In this document: positions 22,139 to 31,896 of the stretch, piece by piece
Position numbering within the stretch: the first letter of the stretch is position 1
How the letters are laid out: each line of letters starts with the position of its first letter
From: a virus
Reading direction: 5' to 3' (one strand)
IMG/VR virus record: IMGVR_UViG_3300049445_000174
Coordinates: 1 to 42,821 of that record
Length of the DNA: 42,821 nucleotides
Notes under the pieces: generated by a model
Database searches by the model: none
Told to the model about the DNA's origin: nothing
Seen by the model: the letters and a program-made list of their open reading frames with translations, nothing else
Program-made: the position numbers and the translations under genes

Positions 22139-22555
22139 ATGGCCGTGCAACAGAACAAGGTCGTCACCGCGCAGGCGATCAACACCGGGCAGGCGATCTG
22201 CACGGCGGCGAAGACCACCTACAACGACGCGGCCAACGCGGTGAAGCTGTTCACCGGCGGGCCGAACGGCTCGGTGGTCTATGCGGTGAAGGCGATCCCG
22301 CGTGCGACCGTGGCCTTGACGCAACTGCAACTCTACCGGTCGGCGGACAATGGCGTCACCCTGCTGCTGATCGATCTGGCGGTAATGAACGGTTACGTCA
22401 TGGCGCAGACCACGGCGCCGGCGCCGCCGAAAACCGACTTCGGCTATTCGGAAAGCCTGCCGCTGCGGGTCGATGCGACCGAACAGCTTTGGGCGGCTAT
22501 CGGCGTCGCGCTGGCTGGCGGGATCGTGTTCGACGCGCAAGGCGAAGACCTGTAG
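22139..22555 (+). CDS. Small structural protein, 138 aa
   Basis: It starts nine bases after the fibre gene behind AGGAG. The product is beta-rich with Ala/Val alternation (NGSVVYAVKAIPRATVALTQLQLYRSADNG), lacks cysteines and resembles the compact beta-sandwich proteins of tail tips. I cannot assign a family. Its place between two tail genes suggests a fibre-tip or chaperone-like subunit. Confidence 0.5.
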   Translation: MAVQQNKVVTAQAINTGQAICTAAKTTYNDAANAVKLFTGGPNGSVVYAVKAIPRATVALTQLQLYRSADNGVTLLLIDLAVMNGYVMAQTTAPAPPKTDFGYSESLPLRVDATEQLWAAIGVALAGGIVFDAQGEDL

Positions 22556-22561
22556 GGCGCG

Positions 22562-24238
22562 ATGGCTGGCCAACGGGTCATCGCGCAAAACCGCATCCCT
22601 CGGGTGCGTATCTCTAACCGGGGGATCGCCACACCGCTTGGCGTCTGGCAGGCCGCGCCAGCGGGCGTCGGTGTCGGCATTGGCGACGTGATCTGGGCGC
22701 CTGGGACCTATCAGTTCGCGCCGGTGGTAAATGCCGGGCCGATCACCCAAGGCGCGCAATCGTTCGGGTTCACGGTCGCGCAGACGGCGCATGGCTATTC
22801 GGTCGGTCAACAGGTGGCTATCGCCAATGGCGTTGTGATCGCGGGTATCATGCCGCTGGCGATTGTGACGGTCTGTGCTGTTCCCGGCCCGAACCAGTGG
22901 ATGTTCCTTTGGCCAACCGCTGCTACGGCGTCAGGGACCGGCGGCAGCGCCATCATGAGCGTGCAAAACCTGACGCAGGCGGCGTCCGCTGTGCCTTCGG
23001 TTCCGGGGATGATGTTTCAGGACGGCCTGACCACGCAAGCGCTGAGCGTGCCGCCCTACGGCGATCTGCTGGCCGCGCAGGGGCCGTTGACCGGCAAGTC
23101 GGTGGCGGCCAACGCCGTGCTGACCAACGCCGGGGCGCCGAATTGGAACCTCATCAAATCCTGCGTCTGGAAAGGTGCGATCTACAGCGCCACGGCAGGC
23201 CAGCAGATTGCCAAGCGCGCCAGCTTGTTCGCTGGGCCGCCGACCGTGCTGGGGTTTGCCGCCTTGGGGTTCCCGACGGTGGCGCTGATCCCATCGCAAC
23301 AGGGCAATTTTCTGATGCAAGCTGCTGGCGACAGCACGCCAAACGTTGCTGTTCGGATTATCAGCAATGACACCACAGCTTCTGCGGTGGCCACCGGGCC
23401 TGCGGCCTTGACGTACTTTTTGCATACCCTCTGGGAAGGTGCGGGCGGGGTGCTGATCGCGTTGGCCGGGGCCAACTCGGCGATCTTTCGCAGCACGAAT
23501 GTCGGCGCCTCATGGACGCCAATTGATGCCCCGAACCTGGGCAGTCGGCTGTGGGTCGCGATCTGGCAGTCCGGGGCCAACACCTACATGCTGAGCCAGC
23601 TTGGCGCGCTGGCCACGTCCACCGACGCGGGCGCCACCTGGGGCGTGGTCAACACCGCCCTGCCGGGCGCGGCGGCGATTTCGACGTTCCAGACCACGAC
23701 CATCGCTACCAGCAACAACCTGCCGTCCGTGGTGCTGGATCAAGCCGGGCGACGTGGCTACGCGCTAATGGTCGGCGGCGCGGTCACGTCATGGAGCCTG
23801 GACACGCCGACGAGCGGCTTCATCACGGAAGTTCCGGCTAATCATTTCACAGTCCCGGCCACACCTACGAGTGCCGTCTATATGTTCGGGACGCCGCTGG
23901 GGCTGTTCGTGTTCAACCTTGCGGGCGGCAGTCGCAACGGCCTGTGGTTCGCTAAATTCCCGGCGACGCCGGGCGGCATGGCGCCGTTCACTTTCGCCAC
24001 ACAGCAGGCCGGGCTGCCGATGTACCAAGCGCCGAGCCCGCCCAGTGGCATGGATTACATCGGCGGCTGGGGGCTGACGCTGGGTGACGGCTTTATCGGC
24101 TTCGACAACAGCAGTCAAAGCCCCGGCGCAGTCCCGGCCAGCTTCGGCATTGCCGATGGGATCACCCGGTTCGACCGCTACGCCGTCACCGACCCGCTGC
24201 TGGCCTCGGGCCGCAAGCCGTTCATGCGGGTGCTGTAG
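22562..24238 (+). CDS. Tail protein with HGY-GQ domain and Asp-box beta-propeller
   Basis: A 558-residue protein. Residues 65-130 hold a VAQTAHGYSVGQQVAIANGVVIAG module, also present twice in the next gene. Residues 150-500 look like a beta-propeller with Asp-box (BNR-like) repeats such as IFRSTNVGASWTPI and LATSTDAGATWGVV. BNR folds often bind or cut surface glycans, so this is the best candidate for the receptor-binding or depolymerase protein. No sialidase active-site residues were identified. Confidence 0.6.
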   Translation: MAGQRVIAQNRIPRVRISNRGIATPLGVWQAAPAGVGVGIGDVIWAPGTYQFAPVVNAGPITQGAQSFGFTVAQTAHGYSVGQQVAIANGVVIAGIMPLAIVTVCAVPGPNQWMFLWPTAATASGTGGSAIMSVQNLTQAASAVPSVPGMMFQDGLTTQALSVPPYGDLLAAQGPLTGKSVAANAVLTNAGAPNWNLIKSCVWKGAIYSATAGQQIAKRASLFAGPPTVLGFAALGFPTVALIPSQQGNFLMQAAGDSTPNVAVRIISNDTTASAVATGPAALTYFLHTLWEGAGGVLIALAGANSAIFRSTNVGASWTPIDAPNLGSRLWVAIWQSGANTYMLSQLGALATSTDAGATWGVVNTALPGAAAISTFQTTTIATSNNLPSVVLDQAGRRGYALMVGGAVTSWSLDTPTSGFITEVPANHFTVPATPTSAVYMFGTPLGLFVFNLAGGSRNGLWFAKFPATPGGMAPFTFATQQAGLPMYQAPSPPSGMDYIGGWGLTLGDGFIGFDNSSQSPGAVPASFGIADGITRFDRYAVTDPLLASGRKPFMRVL

Positions 24239-24273
24239 ACGCTGGGCGCCGCACGCTCCCACGCCGTCGCCCC

Positions 24274-26328
24274 ATGCAGACGGCCTTCGTCCTGCCGCCC
24301 GGTTTCGTCACCGACGACACCACGTTCAACGCCCCTGGCCGGTGGCGCGACGGCCAGATGGTGCGCTTCTACGAGGACAACTGGCAGGTGCGGGCGGGGT
24401 GGGAGCAGCTCATGCTCGACCTTCTCGGCGGCGTCTGCCGGGCGGTGTTCCCCTGGACCGACAGCGCAGCCGTGCTGAACCTCGCGTTCGGCACCCATCA
24501 GACCTTGGAAATCTGGCAGTCCGGCGCGCACGTCACCATCACCCCGGCAGCGGCCAGCTCGGCGCCGGTCGCGCTGCCCACCAACGCGTTTTCAACTACA
24601 GTCGGGTCAGCGGTGGTCAACGTCGCCCAGCCGGGTCATGGCTATGTCGCAGGCCAGCAGGTGACCATCGCCGGGGCCGGGATCGTCGGTGGCTTGCTGC
24701 TCAACGGCATCTGGCTGGTCACCACCGGACTGTCGACCGACCTGAACAACTGGACATTCACCTACCCGACCGGCCTGCCGATGGCGCTGGGCGTCAATCC
24801 GCTGAAGGTCACCAGCGGGTCGGCGGCGGTCACGGTGACACAGCTCGCGCATGGCTATCTGGCCGGGCAGGCGGTGGTGATCGCAGGCGCCCTGGCGCTG
24901 GGCGGGATCACCCCGAACGGGACGTTCCCAGTCGCCAGCGTGATCGACGCCAACACCTTCACTTACACGTTCAGCGCTGCGGCAACCTCGACGGCGACGG
25001 GCGGTGGTCCTGCCGTGACGACAGCGCTCAGCGCCACGGCCACATCCACGGCGACCGGTGGCGGGGCGGCGGCGACGGCGCTGAACGACTTGCCGGGGTT
25101 CACACCCGGCATGATCGACGGGACCGGCGGCGCCGGGTTCGGGACCGGCGCCTATGGGGTCGGCAATTACAGCGAGCCATCGACCGTCGACTATTTCCCG
25201 CTGACGTGGAGCTTCGGCGCCTTCGGGTCCTGGCTGCTGGCGAACCCGCGCAATCAGTCGATCTTCGTCTGGAAAAACGTGCTGGTGGCAGTCGCCACGG
25301 CGTTGCCAGGCGCCCCCGCCAGGGTGACCTATATGCTGTGCACACCACAGCGGCAGGTGATGGCGCTGGGCTGCAACGAGGAAATCAGCGGCGTCTTCAA
25401 CCCGCTGTGCATCCGCTTTTCCGACATCGAGGACCCGACCGATTGGGTGACCCTGCCGAGCAACAACGCCGGTGAGGTGATCCTGCCAGGCGGGGGTCGG
25501 ATCGTCACCGGGCGGGTGATCGGCAACTACGTTTTCGTGTGGACCGACCGGGCGCTGTTCCTCGGGACGTTCATCGGCTCGCCGCAGCAGACGTGGCGCT
25601 TCGACAAGGTGGCCGAAAACTGCGGCGCAATCAGCCCCGGCTCACCAGTGGTGAAAAATCAGGTGGCGATCTGGATCGCCAGCGACGCGCAGTTCTACAC
25701 CTGCCCGCTGGGCGGTGTGCCGACGATCCTCCCGTGCCCGATCCGGCTCGACTTCACTGAGAACATCACCCCCGGCCAGTTCGACAAGATCGTGGGCTCG
25801 ACCGTCAGCACCTGGGGCGAGATCACGTGGTTCTATCCCGATGTGCGCGACGGCTTCGAGAACAGCCGCGACATCACCACCTCGCCGCAGGGCTGGTGGT
25901 GTCGCGGGCGGCTGGCGCGGACGGCCTTCTGCGACGCCAGCCCGCAGCCCTACCCGGTCGGCGTCGGGCCGGGGCGGATGGCGTTCTGGCATGAAAAGGG
26001 CGTCAGCCAGGATGGCGCCCCGATCACCGGCTTTATCGAGAGCTGCGACTTCTACCTGAACGACGCGGCGGGCGGGGTGATGGTGGGCGGCGTCTGGCCG
26101 GACTTCCGCGAGCAGCAGGGCGTGTTCAACCTGACCATTTTCACCCGTGAACGGGCGCAGGCGCCGGAACGCCAGCACGGCCCCTATGCCCTGACGCCGG
26201 GGCTCGGCCAGAAGTGCTTCCGGGTGGCGGGGCGCATCGCGCGGTTGCGGTACGACTTTTCGTCATCGCCCTGCGCAGGCCGGGCGGGCAAACAGGCGTT
26301 CGATCTGCAGAACATCGGCGGACGTTGA
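24274..26328 (+). CDS. P22 gp10-like tail hub / DNA stabilisation protein with inserted repeats
   Basis: A 684-residue protein with the N-terminus GRWRDGQMVRFYEDNWQVRAGWE and later PRNQSIFVWKNVLVAVATAL, FSDIEDPTDWVTLP, RALFLGTFIGSPQQTWRFDKV and LRYDFSSSP, typical of the P22 gp10-like hub that closes the portal and carries the tail. Residues about 108-240 hold two HGYxxGQ repeats, also seen once in the preceding protein, which look inserted into the hub fold. A 35-bp spacer with a repeated 17-base word precedes the start. Confidence 0.72.
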   Translation: MQTAFVLPPGFVTDDTTFNAPGRWRDGQMVRFYEDNWQVRAGWEQLMLDLLGGVCRAVFPWTDSAAVLNLAFGTHQTLEIWQSGAHVTITPAAASSAPVALPTNAFSTTVGSAVVNVAQPGHGYVAGQQVTIAGAGIVGGLLLNGIWLVTTGLSTDLNNWTFTYPTGLPMALGVNPLKVTSGSAAVTVTQLAHGYLAGQAVVIAGALALGGITPNGTFPVASVIDANTFTYTFSAAATSTATGGGPAVTTALSATATSTATGGGAAATALNDLPGFTPGMIDGTGGAGFGTGAYGVGNYSEPSTVDYFPLTWSFGAFGSWLLANPRNQSIFVWKNVLVAVATALPGAPARVTYMLCTPQRQVMALGCNEEISGVFNPLCIRFSDIEDPTDWVTLPSNNAGEVILPGGGRIVTGRVIGNYVFVWTDRALFLGTFIGSPQQTWRFDKVAENCGAISPGSPVVKNQVAIWIASDAQFYTCPLGGVPTILPCPIRLDFTENITPGQFDKIVGSTVSTWGEITWFYPDVRDGFENSRDITTSPQGWWCRGRLARTAFCDASPQPYPVGVGPGRMAFWHEKGVSQDGAPITGFIESCDFYLNDAAGGVMVGGVWPDFREQQGVFNLTIFTRERAQAPERQHGPYALTPGLGQKCFRVAGRIARLRYDFSSSPCAGRAGKQAFDLQNIGGR

Positions 26329-26361
26329 TCCAGCTCGCGCACGCTCCCATGCCGCCCGGTC

Positions 26362-26817
26362 ATGGTCGAGGCGACCCTTCCCCAGCCTGACGAAGACGCC
26401 CTGCCGCTCGGCAGCGACGGCGATGTGGTGATCAACCTGAACACCACCGTCGACCCGCTGCTCAGCCAGTGGGCGCGGTTCCGCGACCTGTTCCGCGAGG
26501 CCATGGCCGATGACGGGTTCTGGACGATTGAAGACCTTGAGCAGCGCATCGCCCACCGCCGCGCGTTCTTTTTCCCCGGCGCCAACGCGGCCATGGTCGC
26601 CCAGATCGAGGCCTACCCCAGCGAGCTGAAGGTGTTTCAGGTGCTGTGGGCCGCAGGCGACGTGGCCGAGCTGCTGCAGATGGCGCCGGGCGTCGAGAGC
26701 ATCGCCCGGATGATGGGCTGCCATGAAATCCTGATCGAAGGCCGCGAGGCGTGGCGGCGCCTGCTTGAGCCGATGGGCTACAGCCTGTTCTCCGTCACCC
26801 TGCGCAAGCGGCTATAG
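26362..26817 (+). CDS. Virion-associated protein, 151 aa
   Basis: A 151-residue, mainly helical protein with LSQWARFRDLFREAMADDGFWTIEDLE near residue 40 and a C-terminal GREAWRRLLEPMGYSLFSVTLRKRL. The latter resembles the ending of small podovirus proteins found just before the ejection genes, some of GNAT-like fold. No acetyl-CoA motif is clear. Probably a tail or internal virion protein. Confidence 0.5.
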   Translation: MVEATLPQPDEDALPLGSDGDVVINLNTTVDPLLSQWARFRDLFREAMADDGFWTIEDLEQRIAHRRAFFFPGANAAMVAQIEAYPSELKVFQVLWAAGDVAELLQMAPGVESIARMMGCHEILIEGREAWRRLLEPMGYSLFSVTLRKRL

Positions 26818-26821
26818 CCCG

Positions 26822-27850
26822 ATGGGCAGCGGCAAGAAGACCACTACCGACACCAGCAGCCATCAGGTCGAGACGCCGAGCGTCCCGGACTGGTTTTCGA
26901 ACCCGACGCAGCAGCAGGCCGGTGTCGTCGGCGGTCTGATCGGCCAGGGGCCAGCCGCCTATACCCCCGGCATTTCAGCTCTGCAGAAGCAGGCGACCGA
27001 CGCCGCATCAGGCCTCAGCTCAACCCCATCCCCCTACTACCAGCAAGCCGCCGACCAATTAGGAGGGGTCGGCAACGTCAGCGCAGATCAGGTGAAGGGC
27101 GAAAGCCTGCTCGACAACCTGTCGGCCTACTACAACCCGTTCAAGGATCAGATCACCAACCCGGTGCTGGCCGACTACGACCAGCAGTCAGGCCAGACGC
27201 GGGCGGCGCAGGCGGCGGCTGCCGCGCAAGGCGGGGCGTTCGGTGGCTCCCGCTACGGCGTGCAGGAGGCGCAGACCGAGGGCAACCTAGCCAGAGGCCG
27301 GGCGGCGACCGAAGGCGGGCTGCTCAGCCAGATGTTCACCGAAAGCACCGGCCTGTCAGGTCAGGATGCAGCGCGCCGCCAGGCGGCGGCGACGGCGAAC
27401 CAAGCGGCCAACCTGCAGGCGGCGCAGGGCAACCAGAGCGCAGGCCTGTCGAAGGCGGGCATCCTGGCCGGGCTGGGATCGTCGAGCGGCGGCGACGAGC
27501 GCGCCAACATCGCCCTGAAGGCCAGCCTCGGCGGCGCAGCGACCGACGCTGAAAACGCCATCAAGCAGTATCCACTGACCTACGCCGCTCAGACCGAAGG
27601 CCTGCTCGGCGGGCTGAACGCGGGCCTGTTCACCGGCCATACCACCGACAGCACCGGCCACAGCACGCAGACGCAGGACCCTGGCCTGCTCGACTACCTT
27701 GGCAGCGCCGCCCAGATCGGCTCGCTGTTTGTGCCGGGTGGTGGGATCGGCGCGGCGATGAGTAAGGCGGCGGGTGGCGCCTTCGCAGGCGGGAATTACA
27801 ACGGCAGCTACATGCCGTCGCTGCCGAGCGGCGGGTTTACGATGAGGTGA
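26822..27850 (+). CDS. Putative ejection (internal virion) protein 1
   Basis: Start at ATG 26822, four bases after the previous stop. The 342 residues are dominated by Ala, Gly, Gln and Ser with long helical stretches (QTRAAQAAAAAQGGAFGGSR, ARRQAAATANQAANLQ) and a Gly-rich hydrophobic C-terminus. Such composition and position after the tail hub are typical of proteins packaged inside podovirus heads and ejected with DNA. No specific family is recognised. Confidence 0.6.
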   Translation: MGSGKKTTTDTSSHQVETPSVPDWFSNPTQQQAGVVGGLIGQGPAAYTPGISALQKQATDAASGLSSTPSPYYQQAADQLGGVGNVSADQVKGESLLDNLSAYYNPFKDQITNPVLADYDQQSGQTRAAQAAAAAQGGAFGGSRYGVQEAQTEGNLARGRAATEGGLLSQMFTESTGLSGQDAARRQAAATANQAANLQAAQGNQSAGLSKAGILAGLGSSSGGDERANIALKASLGGAATDAENAIKQYPLTYAAQTEGLLGGLNAGLFTGHTTDSTGHSTQTQDPGLLDYLGSAAQIGSLFVPGGGIGAAMSKAAGGAFAGGNYNGSYMPSLPSGGFTMR

Positions 27851-27854
27851 TGTG

Positions 27855-28700
27855 ATGGGCCTCTTCGACCGCATCGATGATCCCACCTTCGGCGCCGGGG
27901 CGTTTGCGCCCATCCAGCAGGATGTCGACAGCGGGGGTGGCGATGAGCCTGAGCCGGTCGGCGCACCGGAAGCTGATGCGGATGCGCCTGCAGGCCTGCT
28001 CGACGCCTACGGCGCGGGTCCGCCGCCAGAAGAGCTGCCGCCTGCCGGTGGCGGTCTGCGCGGGCTGCTGGCGCGGGTCACAGCGCCCGACCCGAGCGGC
28101 CTGACGTTTGGCGACAAGCTGTTCGCCGTGGGCTCATCGCTGAAAGGCGACAGCGCCGCGGCGGGCCGGTATCTGGCCACCCGTAATGCCGCCCTGTCGA
28201 AGCAGAAAGAGGCGGAGACGAAGCGACAGGACGCTGCCGACAAGGTGGCGCTGGCCCGGCAGATGACCGGCATGCTGGCCAAGAACATGGACGCCAAAGG
28301 CAATATCGACATGAAGGGCTACCTGAACGATCTGGCCCTGGCAGGCGTGTCGCCTGACGACAAGCTGATGGCCACGATCTACCCGCAGAACATCCCGAAA
28401 CCGCAGGTGGCCAACTTCAAAGATCAGGCCATCGTCATCGACCCGCGCCACCCCGGCGACAAGCCGCTGGCGACCTATAATGCGCCGCCTGTCGCCGACC
28501 CCGGTTTCGACTTCACCGGTGGCCCTGGCGGGGCCGAAGCCTTCCGACCGGGTGGCCCGAAAGACCCGGCGACAGTCGGCGCCACTGCCGAAGAGCGGGC
28601 CGCAGCCGCGGCTCGACATCGCGCCCCGCGAGCTGCGCCGGGAGGCGTCGCGCCGCTGCCGCCAGGATTTGTGCGCACAACGAAGAGGCCGGGGACATAG
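27855..28700 (+). CDS. Putative ejection (internal virion) protein 2
   Basis: The ATG at 27855 is preferred to the GTG at 27852. The product has 281 residues: an acidic, Pro-rich N-terminus, a central segment LTFGDKLFAVGSSLKGDSAAAGRYLATRNAALSKQKEAETKRQ that includes a coiled coil, and a disordered Pro/Gly/Arg-rich C-terminus ending in a basic tip. It is the second of four consecutive genes of this type. Position supports an ejection role. Confidence 0.55.
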   Translation: MGLFDRIDDPTFGAGAFAPIQQDVDSGGGDEPEPVGAPEADADAPAGLLDAYGAGPPPEELPPAGGGLRGLLARVTAPDPSGLTFGDKLFAVGSSLKGDSAAAGRYLATRNAALSKQKEAETKRQDAADKVALARQMTGMLAKNMDAKGNIDMKGYLNDLALAGVSPDDKLMATIYPQNIPKPQVANFKDQAIVIDPRHPGDKPLATYNAPPVADPGFDFTGGPGGAEAFRPGGPKDPATVGATAEERAAAAARHRAPRAAPGGVAPLPPGFVRTTKRPGT

Positions 28701-28703
28701 GCC

Positions 28704-29498
28704 ATGGCTGAGCAAAAACCCTGGTGGAGTGCTTACGGCGAAGGCGAGACGTTCCGCGACACCGGCACCGGCACTGACTACGTGATCCAGGGCGGTCATC
28801 CGGTAGTGTCCGGCTCTGTGCAGGCGGAAAAGAACCTCGCCCCGATTTCGGGCGCCGATCAGCAGACCCTGAAAGACATGCAGACCGCTTCGAGTGAAGC
28901 GCAGACCCTGGCCTCGGCGACCAACGATTTCACCAAGCGCAACAGCGCCACACCGACCGGTGGCCTGCTGGGCGTGCTGCCGTTCTCGAAAGACCTTGTG
29001 AAGGCCGTCCCTGCCGTCGCCAAACTGGCGGGCCTCAAGAACACCGAAAACCTCGCCCCGATGGACGAGGACAGCATCAAAGCCGCCACCGCCTTGCGTT
29101 CGCCGGGGATGCGGCTCACCCAAATGGAGTTTCAGAAATTCCTTGGCGGGGCGCCCAGCATCGGCACCGACCGCAGCGGTAACAGACCGTTTCAGGCCAA
29201 GAACAACGCCGCCAACACCATGGCGCAGGCGCAGACCGCTTTCTATCAGAGCTACGCCGACACCCACCGCAAGCTGGCCGGGGCGCTGCCCGCGTGGCTG
29301 AAATTCCAGAGCGACCACTTCGACAGCGACGGCAACTACTACCACGACCCGACGACCAATCCGCAGCGTGGCCAGTCGGCGACCCGGCCCGCCGTCAATT
29401 CGGCGTTGCAGGGCCAGAGCACGCAGGCCAGGGCGATGGCGCCTGCTGCGGTGCAGCCGCCGATGTACGACATCTATGGCCAGCCGATGAGGCCATGA
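28704..29498 (+). CDS. Putative ejection (internal virion) protein 3
   Basis: A 264-residue protein with MAEQKPWWSAYGEGETF at the N-terminus and a helical core (DQQTLKDMQTASSEAQTLASATNDF, MAQAQTAFYQSYADTHRKL). No catalytic motif is visible. It overlaps the next gene by four bases (ATGA). As with its neighbours, an internal virion role is inferred from order and composition. Confidence 0.55.
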   Translation: MAEQKPWWSAYGEGETFRDTGTGTDYVIQGGHPVVSGSVQAEKNLAPISGADQQTLKDMQTASSEAQTLASATNDFTKRNSATPTGGLLGVLPFSKDLVKAVPAVAKLAGLKNTENLAPMDEDSIKAATALRSPGMRLTQMEFQKFLGGAPSIGTDRSGNRPFQAKNNAANTMAQAQTAFYQSYADTHRKLAGALPAWLKFQSDHFDSDGNYYHDPTTNPQRGQSATRPAVNSALQGQSTQARAMAPAAVQPPMYDIYGQPMRP

Positions 29499-31714
29499 TG
29501 CCGACCCCTATCCGCCTGCCTGATGGTCGCACCGTCACCATCAACACCAACGACCCGCAGCAGGCGGCGAAGGCGGCGCGGGTGATCCTGGCCCGCGAAG
29601 CGATGGCGTCGCGCCTCAAGATGAGCCCGCACGGCGGGTTCGATGAGGCGACCAACCGGCTGGTGTCGGGCGCCACCTTGGGCCTGAGCGATGTCGAACC
29701 TGCGGCCATCGCCGCCGCCACTACTGGGGTCAAGAACATCGGCCTGCGGCTGGCGGGGAAACAGCCGACCTTCGGAGCCGGTGACGCCTACACGGCGCAG
29801 CGGCTGGCGACCAAGGCCGACACCGACGCCTTCGCCAAGGCGCACCCGATGGGCTCCATGGGCCTCGGTTTCCTCGGCGGGCTGGCGATGCCGGGCTCCG
29901 AGCAGATCGCCAACTTTGTCGAGAAGGGCGCTGCCGGGTTGGCCAGCAAGGCGCCGGGGTTCCTGCAGGGCCTCGTTAGGCCGGTGCTGACCAGCGCCGC
30001 CGCCCCGGCGAAGGTCGTCCGCGGCATGATCGCCGCCGCCCCCATCGGGGCGGTAACCGGCGCTGCCGAGGCCGCGCCAGGCGAGGAGCTGCAGGGCGCA
30101 GGCCAGGGCGCGGCGCTGGCGGCGGGAACCGCAGGCATCCTGCCGCCAGCTCTGTCGGGCGGGGCGCGTCTGGCCAGAGCTGGCGGCAGGGCGGTGGGCG
30201 GCACAGTCGGCAGCGTGGTGCGCGGCGGGCTGAACCTTGCGGGGCTGCAGCGCGGCGATCCTACCGCAGTCGCCACCCGCGAGCTGGCCAAGGCGCTGCG
30301 GGCAGACGGAGCCACACCGCAGCAGATGATCGCGGCGCTGGATCAGTGGAACAAGACCGGGGCTTCGGCGCCTGCGATCCTCGACATCGCCCGGCAACTG
30401 CCCTCTGGCGGCGGCAACACCCTGCGGCTGGTGACCGGCGCAGCGATGGGCGGCAAGGGGGCAGGGGCGGCGCAGCAGTACGCCACCGACATCGCCACGG
30501 CCCTGCCCGAACGGGCCACCAGTCTGGTGCGCGGCTTCACGCCCGAGACGCAGACCGCCCCGGCCATGGCTGCGAGCCTTGAGGGGCGGCAAAGCTCCCT
30601 GGCCGAGAAGATGTATCCCGACGCCTACGCCACGCCGCTGGGCGGCCTGACACCTGAGGCCACCAGCGCCCTTGAGGGCGAACACGGTATCGGCGCGATC
30701 CGGCAGGCGATCACGGCGGCGAAGGCGCGGCGGGATCAAGCATCAGTGGATCACCTGACAGCGCTGCTGAAACCTGCCGAGGAGATCACCACCGGACGGA
30801 TAGGCGGCGATGAATTCCCGCTGCCGCAGCACATCCTCGACCAGATCAAGGCGGAAATGCCGACTGCCGCGAAGAGCGCCGGTCTGACGGCTGGCGACCT
30901 TGACCGCGTGCGGATCGCCATGGGCAAGCGCGGCGCCGCCGAAGTCGCGGCCAACCGCAGCGATGTCGGCAGCGGCCTGTTCGAACGCGCCAAAGACCTG
31001 AACACCGTGCTGGACGCTGTGCCCGAGCTGGGACCGGCGCGTGGCACCTACAAGGGCATCCAAGCCCAGCGTGACGCCTTAGAGCTGGGCGGGGCGGGGC
31101 TGACCACACCCTCGGATGAGTACGCCCCGCAGCTCACCGACCTGACCGGCAAGGCGACCACTGGTGACAATCCGTACCCGATCAGCGCCGAAAACATCCG
31201 GGGTGCGGCGGGCGTTGGCTACCAGCAGGCGGCGCGCAATGCCATCGAAGCCCCGGCGGCAGGCGCCACAGGCGTCCTGAATAAGCTGGCCCGCTCGCCC
31301 CGCCAGATCGCCAACCAGAACGTGACCTATGATCCCGAGATCGCCGCGAAGGTGCGCGCCGGGATCGAAAACGAGCTGAGCCGGGTTGAGAGCGCCCGCG
31401 CCATCGACCCGAACCTGAATTCGCGGACAGCCGGTCGGCTCGACGCCCTGTCGGCGATCACCAAGCCAAAGTCGACGGCCATCGGGATGGCGCTCGATCT
31501 TGTGAACAAATTGCGCGAAGGCGTCGCCCTGACCGATGACGAGCGGCAGGCCATTGTGCACGCGGGCATTGGCTTGGCCGACCCGAACAGCGGCGTGATC
31601 ACCCACCTGCACCCCGCCGTGCAGCCGATGCTCGACCGTCTCGACGCGCTGGCGACCCTGGCCTCACCGCAGGCCGCGGCGGCGACCGAAGAGCGGTATC
31701 AATCGCAGGACTAG
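29495..31714 (+). CDS. Large putative ejection (internal virion) protein 4
   Basis: A 739-residue protein, the last of the late block. It opens with IRLPDGRTVTINTNDPQQAAKAARVIL, followed by Ala/Gly-rich hydrophobic stretches (GSMGLGFLGGLAMPGS, MIAAAPIGAVTGAAEAAPG) that could insert in membranes, and long helices to the end. Podovirus ejection proteins of similar size form a channel across the envelope. I see no lysozyme-like motif. Its stop overlaps the convergent holin-like gene by four bases. Confidence 0.6.
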   Translation: MMPTPIRLPDGRTVTINTNDPQQAAKAARVILAREAMASRLKMSPHGGFDEATNRLVSGATLGLSDVEPAAIAAATTGVKNIGLRLAGKQPTFGAGDAYTAQRLATKADTDAFAKAHPMGSMGLGFLGGLAMPGSEQIANFVEKGAAGLASKAPGFLQGLVRPVLTSAAAPAKVVRGMIAAAPIGAVTGAAEAAPGEELQGAGQGAALAAGTAGILPPALSGGARLARAGGRAVGGTVGSVVRGGLNLAGLQRGDPTAVATRELAKALRADGATPQQMIAALDQWNKTGASAPAILDIARQLPSGGGNTLRLVTGAAMGGKGAGAAQQYATDIATALPERATSLVRGFTPETQTAPAMAASLEGRQSSLAEKMYPDAYATPLGGLTPEATSALEGEHGIGAIRQAITAAKARRDQASVDHLTALLKPAEEITTGRIGGDEFPLPQHILDQIKAEMPTAAKSAGLTAGDLDRVRIAMGKRGAAEVAANRSDVGSGLFERAKDLNTVLDAVPELGPARGTYKGIQAQRDALELGGAGLTTPSDEYAPQLTDLTGKATTGDNPYPISAENIRGAAGVGYQQAARNAIEAPAAGATGVLNKLARSPRQIANQNVTYDPEIAAKVRAGIENELSRVESARAIDPNLNSRTAGRLDALSAITKPKSTAIGMALDLVNKLREGVALTDDERQAIVHAGIGLADPNSGVITHLHPAVQPMLDRLDALATLASPQAAAATEERYQSQD

Positions 31715-31896
31715 GTTCGGCTGGCGATCAGCACCAGGGCCAGCAGCACGCCGACGCCGATCAGCACCAGCGGCCAGAAGCCCATCAGCAGGGCCACCAC
31801 CACCGGCAGGGCCAGCAGCGTGAGGCCGACTTCGATCACGGTCTGCATCCGGTTCCAGCGGCGGAAGGCGGCGGGGTCTTCGGTGAGCTTGCTCAT
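31711..31896 (-). CDS. Holin-like small membrane protein, 61 aa
   Basis: I chose the ATG at 31896 (product starts MSKLTEDPAAFRRWNRM) over one at 31950 because the extra residues are low-complexity. Two hydrophobic spans, VIEVGLTLLALPVVVALLMG and WPLVLIGVGVLLALVLIAS, follow a charged N-terminus, a class II holin-like topology. It is encoded convergently with the late block, overlapping its last gene by four bases. No endolysin lies beside it, so the holin call is tentative. Confidence 0.5.
   Translation of the reverse strand: MSKLTEDPAAFRRWNRMQTVIEVGLTLLALPVVVALLMGFWPLVLIGVGVLLALVLIASRT

Noticed and set aside
24084-25475. 463-codon rightward frame
   Set aside because: Out-of-frame shadow across the end of the propeller gene and the gp10-like hub gene; Arg/Gly-rich with no motif.
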